DNA from: Streptomyces minutiscleroticus
GTDB lineage: Bacteria; Actinomycetota; Actinomycetes; Streptomycetales; Streptomycetaceae
Length of the DNA: 64,000 bases
Reading direction: 5' to 3'
Assembly: GCF_014650875.1 (NCBI RefSeq)
Contig: NZ_BMVU01000036.1
Coordinates: forward strand, 1 to 64,000
Shown: positions 58,885 to 64,000 of the stretch, in pieces
Numbering within the stretch: the first letter of the stretch is position 1
How the letters are laid out: each line of letters starts with the position of its first letter
The notes under the pieces: generated by a model
What the model was told of the DNA's origin: nothing
The model's database searches: none
The model's input: only the letters and a program-made list of their open reading frames with translations
Program-made: the position numbers and the translations under genes

Positions 58885-60977
58885 CAGTCGAGCAGGTCGG
58901 CGACGAGCTCGGCGAACTCGTCGGGCGTCATCACACGGACGCCGAGCGACTCGGCCTTGGCCCGCTTCGAGCCCGCGCCCTCTCCGGCGACGACGAGGCT
59001 CGTGCGCGCGGAGACGCTTCCGGAGGACTTCCCGCCGGCCCGCTCGACGAGTTCGTTCATCCGATTGCGGCCCAGCTGCTCCAGCGGGCCCGTCATCGCT
59101 CCGGTGACCACGACCTTCATGCCGTCCAGCGGTCCCGCGGCGGAGGGCTCCCGGTCGCCGTCGCCGGCCTCCTGAGCCGGGGCGGGCGGCGTGGCCCCCG
59201 GTTCGGTCATGTTGACCCCTGCCGCGGCCAGCTCGTCGATCAGGCCGGCGAGCGCGGCCAGTTCGGCGACGATGACCGGGGCCTTCTCCGGGCCGATGCC
59301 CTCGACCCGCTGCATCGCCTCCGCGTCCGCGGCGCGGATCGCGTCCATGGTCGCGAAGTGCCGGGCGATCCGCCGGGACATGGAGCGGCCCGTGCCCCGC
59401 ACCCCCAGCGCGCACAGCACCCGTGACAGAGGCCGCGTCTTCGCGGTCCCGATCGCGGCCAGCAGGTTGTCGGTGCTGGTCTCCCCCATGCGCTCCAGGG
59501 CGAGCAACTGCTCGCGGGTGAGGGCGAACAGGTCGGCCAGGCTCGTGACGAGGCCGGCCTCGACGAGCTGGACGACACGGGTGTGGCCCAGGCCCTCGAT
59601 GTCGAGCTGGTCGCGCCCCGCGGCGTAGGACAGGGACGCCACGAGGTGGCAGTCGCGGCCCCGCTCGCAGCGCCAGCGCTGCTCGCTGGTGTCGATGCCC
59701 GAGCCGCACTGCGGGCACTCGGCCGGGAAGGCGACGGGCTGCTCCTCGCCGGTGCGCAGGTGGGCGACGGGGGCCTCGATGCGGGGGATGATGTCACCGG
59801 CCTTGTAGACCATGACGTGGTCGCCGAGCCGCAGGTCGCGGCGGGTGATGTCGGCCGGGTTGTGGAGGGTGGCGTAGGTGACGGTGGACCCGTCGATCTC
59901 CACGGGCTCCAGTACGGCACGCGGGGCGATGATGCCGGTACGGCCCACGTTCCACTCGACGCCGAGCAGTCGGGTGATCTTCTCGACGGCCGGGAGCTTG
60001 AAGGCGACCGCCCAGCGCGGGGCGCGCGAACCGGAGCCGGCGGCCCGCTGGTCGGCGGCGAGGTCCGCCTTGACGACGATGCCGTCGATGCCGAACGGCA
60101 GCTCGGCGCGGAGCGCGGCGATCTCCTTGACCCGTGCGAGCACCTGCTCGACGGAGTCGGCCACCGTGCCGGGGACGCGGGTGCTCGCGGGGGTGTTGAT
60201 CCCGAGCGCGGCGGCCCGGTCCATGAGCGCGCCGTGAGCCGCCTCGGACAGCTCGTCGGCGAGCGCGCCCGCGGTGTCGGGCAGCGGCAGCAGACCGTAG
60301 GCGAAGAACGTCATCGGGACCGTGTAGGCGCGGTCCTTGGCGCGCAGGGTGCCCGCGGCGGCGTTGCGCGGATTGGCGAACGGCTCGCCGCCGTGCTCGG
60401 TGCGGACCTGGTTGGCGTACTCGAACTGGGCGGTGGTCATGAGGACTTCGCCCCGCACCTCGAGTGTGACCGGCTCGGCGAGCACCTTCGGCAGGCCCTC
60501 GACGGTGCCGATCGCGCGCGAGACGTCCTCCCCGGCCGTCCCGTCGCCGCGGGTGACGAGCTGCCGCAGGCGGCCGTCGCGGTAGCGGGCCGCGATCGCC
60601 AGGCCGTCCAGCTTCGGCTGCACGTTCCAGCGGGTCACCTCGTGGCCGATGCGGCGGGCCACCGAGGCGGTCCACGCGGTGAACTCCTCGTCGGAGAACA
60701 CGTTGTCCAGGCTCAGCATCGGCTGCGTGTGCGGCACGTCGCCCTCGACCGCGCCGCCCGCCACCTTCCCGACCGGCGAGTCCGGCAGCACGTGGTCCGG
60801 GTGCCGCTCCTCGTACGCGGCGATCGCGCGGACGAGTCTGTCGTAGGAGTCGTCGTCCAGCGCCGACGTGCCGCCGTCGTAGTACGCCGCGGCGGCCCGC
60901 GTCGCCTCCTCGACGGCCCGCGCGTACGCGGCGGAGTCGGGCAGCACGGAGGGCAGGACACTCGAAGTCGTCGTCAT
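58884..60977 (-). CDS. ligA: NAD-dependent DNA ligase LigA
   Basis: A 697-residue NAD+-dependent ligase with domain Ia (residues 15-70), nucleotidyltransferase domain with adenylated Lys122 in VQPKLDGLAI, OB fold, a four-cysteine zinc finger (CPQCGSG ... WRCERGRDCH), four helix-hairpin-helix motifs and a C-terminal BRCT domain. ATG 60977 has AGGA 8 bases upstream. The neighbourhood lacks the gatCAB genes that usually accompany the essential ligA of streptomycetes. Together with somewhat divergent sequence, this makes me suspect a second copy, but this cannot be settled here. Confidence 0.95.
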   Translation of the reverse strand: MTTTSSVLPSVLPDSAAYARAVEEATRAAAAYYDGGTSALDDDSYDRLVRAIAAYEERHPDHVLPDSPVGKVAGGAVEGDVPHTQPMLSLDNVFSDEEFTAWTASVARRIGHEVTRWNVQPKLDGLAIAARYRDGRLRQLVTRGDGTAGEDVSRAIGTVEGLPKVLAEPVTLEVRGEVLMTTAQFEYANQVRTEHGGEPFANPRNAAAGTLRAKDRAYTVPMTFFAYGLLPLPDTAGALADELSEAAHGALMDRAAALGINTPASTRVPGTVADSVEQVLARVKEIAALRAELPFGIDGIVVKADLAADQRAAGSGSRAPRWAVAFKLPAVEKITRLLGVEWNVGRTGIIAPRAVLEPVEIDGSTVTYATLHNPADITRRDLRLGDHVMVYKAGDIIPRIEAPVAHLRTGEEQPVAFPAECPQCGSGIDTSEQRWRCERGRDCHLVASLSYAAGRDQLDIEGLGHTRVVQLVEAGLVTSLADLFALTREQLLALERMGETSTDNLLAAIGTAKTRPLSRVLCALGVRGTGRSMSRRIARHFATMDAIRAADAEAMQRVEGIGPEKAPVIVAELAALAGLIDELAAAGVNMTEPGATPPAPAQEAGDGDREPSAAGPLDGMKVVVTGAMTGPLEQLGRNRMNELVERAGGKSSGSVSARTSLVVAGEGAGSKRAKAESLGVRVMTPDEFAELVADLLD

Positions 60978-61257
60978 GCCCGTCATCCTGCCTGTCACCA
61001 CTGACAACACGGTTCGGCGGCGGGACGGAACGCCGTACTGCGGACCTTGTCGCACGCCGGTGACGATCGGGACCGTTCTGTGGCGACCGCCCGGGGCAAC
61101 GCAAAGGGCGCGTGGCGGGTCGTACAGGGTGAGGAAACCGCGCGGGGCGGACCGGTCCGCCCCGTACCGCCTCACATCACACCGTGTCGCACCGCGGCAC
61201 ATCGCGCTGCGTCACGGTGCACCGCACTGCGCCGAGAACGACCGACATGGGGGAAAC

Positions 61258-61875
61258 ATGCACAAGACGAAGCGAGGCAGCCGGTTCGCGGTCACCGCGC
61301 TCGCGGCCGCGGCCGCCGTCGCCGCGGTGGCCGTCCCGGCCGCCGCCGTCCCTGCGGACTCCGGCACTCCCCGGTTCCTGGAGCCGGCCGAGCTGCCGCC
61401 GCACCCGTCCTCCCCGTGGTACGCCGGGGAGGTCACCGCCGGACAGCCCGACCCGCTGCCGATGTGCGTGGGCGCGGCGCTGCCGTCCACCGCCTCCCAC
61501 CGCGACTACCGGACCGAGTACGACACCAGCGCCCAGCAGGTCACGGTGGTGGAGCGCAGCGCACAGCGCGCCGAGGACCTCACGGCCCTGCTGCGCGAGG
61601 ACCTCGACGACTGCGCGCGGAAACTGATGGAGCAGTACCCGGACATCACCGCGACGCAGAAGTACTACGGCCGGCTGAACGTCGAGGAGGGCGCCCACGT
61701 CTACGGCTTCCACACCGCTTCCACGTGGGGCTCCTCCGACATCAACCTGTTCTCGGTGGGCCGGGACGGCAGGACCGTGACCGTCGTCCGGTGGGGGCAG
61801 ATGGGCAACTTCGCACACGCCCGGGTGGCCGACTTCAAGGCCACCACGGTCACGGCCGTGAACAAGCTCGGCTGA
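61258..61875 (+). CDS. Secreted protein of unknown function
   Basis: A 205-residue exported protein: signal peptide at residues 1-31 (KTKRGSRFAVTALAAAAAVA, cut near AVPAD). The mature region has two cysteines (PMCVGAAL and DDCARKLM) and an all-polar alpha/beta composition ending ATTVTAVNKLG. It resembles solute-binding sensor domains such as the outer part of PknH-like proteins, a weak guess. ATG 61258 follows GGGGGAAAC. A strong terminator hairpin follows. Confidence 0.75.
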   Translation: MHKTKRGSRFAVTALAAAAAVAAVAVPAAAVPADSGTPRFLEPAELPPHPSSPWYAGEVTAGQPDPLPMCVGAALPSTASHRDYRTEYDTSAQQVTVVERSAQRAEDLTALLREDLDDCARKLMEQYPDITATQKYYGRLNVEEGAHVYGFHTASTWGSSDINLFSVGRDGRTVTVVRWGQMGNFAHARVADFKATTVTAVNKLG

Positions 61876-61895
61876 CCGCCACGGTCCGTACCGCG

Positions 61896-61925
61896 TGGGG
61901 CGCCGCACCGAGGTGCGGCGCCCCA
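61896..61925 (+). terminator. Strong terminator hairpin after the secreted protein
   Basis: Fourteen-base arms (61896-61909 and 61912-61925) pair perfectly around GA, 20 bases after the stop codon. No T-tract; typical of actinobacterial terminators. Five CCCGTG hexamers follow directly. Confidence 0.75.
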
Positions 61926-62160
61926 TACCCGTGCCCGTGCCCGTGCCCGTGTTCCGCGCTCCGGGCCCCACGGCCGTGACCACGCCCCGCAGCCGTCGCC
62001 GCGCCCCGCGCCGTGGCGGCGCCCGGCGACCGTTGCGGAAACGGCAAAGTCCCTTTGCCGTCGGGTCCGGTCCGGTTCAGGCTTCTCCTCGTGGACGCCT
62101 CGCCCGCGGGCGCACGGCGTCCCGGCCTCCGCCGAACCCACCGCCGTACCGGGAGACACC

Positions 62161-62802
62161 ATGTCCGCCACGCCCTCGCCCCAGCAGCCCGCCGACTTCT
62201 GGGAGGCCCGTTACCGTGACAGCGGCCGTGTGTGGAGCGGTCGCCCGAACGCCCTGCTCGTGCGCGAGGCGTCCGAGCTGACGCCCGGGACCGCCCTCGA
62301 CCTGGGCTGCGGCGAGGGCGCGGACGCGGTGTGGCTCGCCTCGCGCGGCTGGCGGGTCACCGGCGTCGACATCTCCGCCACCGCGCTCGCGCGGGCCGCC
62401 GCCCACGCGGCCGACGCCGGGGTCGGCGACCGGGTCTCCTGGGAGCGCCACGAACTGGGCGACAGCTTCCCTCAGGGCGTCTACGACCTGGTGAGCACCC
62501 ACTATCTCCAGTCCCCGGTGCGGCTGGAGCAGGACAAGGTGCTGCGGCAGGCGGCCGAGGCGGTCGCCGACGGCGGCACACTGCTGATCGTCCTGCACGC
62601 CGGCTGGCCCTCGTGGCAGAGCGAGCCGCCCTTCGAGGCGGAGTTCCCCACACTGGACGGTGTGCTCTCGCGGCTCGGACTGCCCGCCCCCGGCTGGACG
62701 GTGGAGACCTCGGAGAGGGTGCGCAGGCCCAGCGTCTCCCCCGACGGCGTCGAGGGCCACCGGGAGGACAACGTGTGGCGGATCAGGCGCACCGGCGCCT
62801 GA
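62161..62802 (+). CDS. Class I SAM-dependent methyltransferase (TehB/thiopurine-type)
   Basis: A 213-residue methyltransferase: FWEARYRDSGRVWSGRPNAL at the N-terminus, motif I ALDLGCGEGADAVWLASRG, motif II VTGVDISATAL and post-motif YDLVSTHYLQSP. The length and WSGRPN start fit the TehB/UbiE-like group that methylates small or inorganic substrates. ATG 62161 follows GGGAGACACC. It stands alone between terminator-like repeats and a frameshifted gene. Confidence 0.85.
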   Translation: MSATPSPQQPADFWEARYRDSGRVWSGRPNALLVREASELTPGTALDLGCGEGADAVWLASRGWRVTGVDISATALARAAAHAADAGVGDRVSWERHELGDSFPQGVYDLVSTHYLQSPVRLEQDKVLRQAAEAVADGGTLLIVLHAGWPSWQSEPPFEAEFPTLDGVLSRLGLPAPGWTVETSERVRRPSVSPDGVEGHREDNVWRIRRTGA

Positions 62803-63057
62803 GGAAGCGCCCAGGAAGCGGGTCGGGCCCGACCCGGTCGACGGCGGGCCGGGCCCGCGACCAGGGCCCGGCAGATCCCCCGGCCGTGCCGGGCGGCCGG
62901 CGCCGTGTCGCCGATGTCCGTCGCACCTTCGACGGCACGCACCCCGGCAAGTGGTTTCCGGGACGGTCGCACCGGCTTCCCGGAACCGTGGCATCCACGA
63001 AGTGCCCTGGGTTCCGGGGCGTGGTGGAGCGGACCCGGGATGATCTACGGTGCGTCC

Positions 63058-63520
63058 GTGGACATGGGGACGCTCATGGGCACGGGACTGGGCGCGGTGG
63101 TGGGAGTCGGCTCCACACCGATCGCCGACCGTGTGCGCTGGAGACGCGACGAGGCCGCGCGGCAGCAGGAGCTGAAGCGCCAGCTCTACGGGGAGTGCCT
63201 GTCGGCGCTCACCCGCACCCGCAGCGAGCCCAAGGACCTCGTCCGGCAGCCCCGGCCTCTCGGCGGCCGATCGGTCCCACCGGGCCGCCGAGCTGTACCG
63301 GGAGGGCGGCGCGTACGAACTGCGGTACCGCATGGCCATCACCGCGCCCCAGCGGGTCGTCGGGCGTTCCGACGACGCGCTGAGGAGATGGCGCGACGTG
63401 CGGGACAGGATCCAGGAGGACGCGGCGCGCGACCGGCTGGACGCGGAGTTCAACCGGCTCATCGAGGCCGTCAGGGGGCTGCGGGACGCCATGCGGGCGG
63501 ACCTGGGGACGCCTGGATGA
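63058..63520 (+). pseudogene. Frameshifted hypothetical membrane-associated protein gene
   Basis: From GTG 63058 (or ATG 63064) one frame encodes MGTLMGTGLGAVVGVGSTPI and DEAARQQELKRQLYGECLSA, a membrane-anchored, coiled-coil-like start. Near 63265 coding moves to a second frame (LSAADRSHRAAELYREGGAY ... ALRRWRDVRDRIQEDAARD) and ends at 63520. Adding two bases in the TCTC at that point would join the two as one protein of about 153 residues, common in streptomycetes and of unknown function. It may be a real mutation or a consensus error. Confidence 0.6.
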
Positions 63521-63690
63521 CCCGGCCGCCGGAAAGCGGGACGAACTCCGCCGTACCGGCCGGCAGGGTCCGGTGGCGGGGATCGGTGGGAGAATTCCCG
63601 CTCGGGGGCCACCCGGCCCCGGGGCCGGGTGGCGGCCGGCGCGTCGCGCGCCCCGCCGGCGGGCGGCCAGGACGGGAAGGAAGCACCAGC

Positions 63691-64000
63691 ATGATGGACT
63701 GGGTACCCCTCGGCAACGGAGCCAGGCCCGTGCCCCAACCCGTTGCCACCCCTCTGGTCTGGGCCGCCGCCTTCGGCGGTGCGCTCGTGCTGGTCGCCGT
63801 CCTCAACACCGTGGTGGGCCCGGACCGCCCCGCGTACGCCCTGACCGCGCTGTCCGTGCTGGCCGCCGTCCTGGGCCTGTGCGCGCGCTTCACCGCCGCC
63901 CCCGGCACCGCCCTGCTGTGCTGGCTGTTCCTCAACGGCTTCGCCATACCGCCCGCCGGCATCCTCACGTGGACCGCGCACCGTGACACCGTGTGGCTCG
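63691..64000 (+). CDS. Membrane protein (partial, runs off right edge)
   Basis: The first 103 codons of a gene beginning at ATG 63691 with GGAAGGAAG upstream. Three hydrophobic segments are visible (VWAAAFGGALVLVAVL; YALTALSVLAAVLGLCA; GTALLCWLFLNGFA). I do not recognise the family from this part; it resembles small actinobacterial integral membrane proteins that carry a DUF4118-like region. Confidence 0.65.
   Translation, partial: MMDWVPLGNGARPVPQPVATPLVWAAAFGGALVLVAVLNTVVGPDRPAYALTALSVLAAVLGLCARFTAAPGTALLCWLFLNGFAIPPAGILTWTAHRDTVWL

Noticed and set aside
1..64000. tRNA, rRNA, insertion sequences, attachment sites or replication origin
   Set aside because: No cloverleaf-like T-loop sequences, transposase motifs, integrase genes or DnaA-box clusters were recognised on either strand by eye.

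Overview
The window is very GC-rich, almost every gene shows strong third-position G/C bias, GTG starts are common, and many genes belong to families typical of Streptomyces: a DUF574/SAV2177 methyltransferase, RsbW- and STAS-type anti-sigma proteins, a GAF/SpoIIE phosphatase, an SCO4225-like membrane protein, a mycothiol-dependent maleylpyruvate isomerase fold and a four-cysteine SoxR. It reads as a non-core stretch of a Streptomyces (or very close) chromosome. I saw no rRNA, tRNA, insertion sequence or CRISPR array.

Left part (1-10.6 kb): a partial stand-alone carrier protein with a membrane domain of the Pls/PosA kind, a DUF418 membrane protein, then a ketosynthase III / ACP / alpha-beta hydrolase cassette, a histone-H1-like winged-helix protein, a DUF574 methyltransferase, and a MerR regulator divergent from a two-domain hydrolase. 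The pair shares a textbook MerR promoter with a 19-bp spacer.

Middle (10.8-31 kb): a lipoate-protein ligase, a three-subunit molybdenum aldehyde oxidase of PaoABC type, a split transketolase divergent from soxR with a perfect SoxR box between them, a secreted AMIN-like protein, and a light-signalling set (SpoIIE/GAF phosphatase, response regulator, bacteriophytochrome kinase). An arginine amidinotransferase is divergent from a second ACP / ketosynthase / hydrolase cassette whose hydrolase is clearly a paralogue of the one at 4.5 kb. A PucR-type regulator follows.

31-38.8 kb holds small regulatory and accessory genes: anti-sigma kinase, STAS antagonist, TerB, a histidine-rich duplicated protein, a nucleotide-sugar dehydrogenase and a calerythrin-like EF-hand protein.

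38.9-56.2 kb is the most unusual region: two divergent, tightly overlapped operons of 13 genes. Leftward are a Gfo/Idh-TIM-barrel fusion, an M20 peptidase, an Ldh2-type dehydrogenase, a Gfo/Idh dehydrogenase and a DUF6917 protein. Rightward are two DegT aminotransferases, a UbiA prenyltransferase, an FAD amine-oxidase-like enzyme, two adenylate-forming ligases, a methyltransferase and a partly duplicated CaiB/BaiF CoA-transferase. No PKS, NRPS or carrier protein is present. I do not recognise the pathway. The gene set suggests oxidation/isomerisation and amination of a polyol or sugar, combined with CoA activation of an acid and prenyl transfer.

Right part (56.5-64 kb): a TetR regulator divergent from a quinone-oxidoreductase-like enzyme, a small membrane protein, an NAD-dependent DNA ligase, a secreted protein, a methyltransferase, a frameshifted gene and a partial membrane protein. 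Four genes look broken by small indels in or near G/C runs, which may reflect real decay or consensus errors. Short tandem repeats are unusually common between genes.
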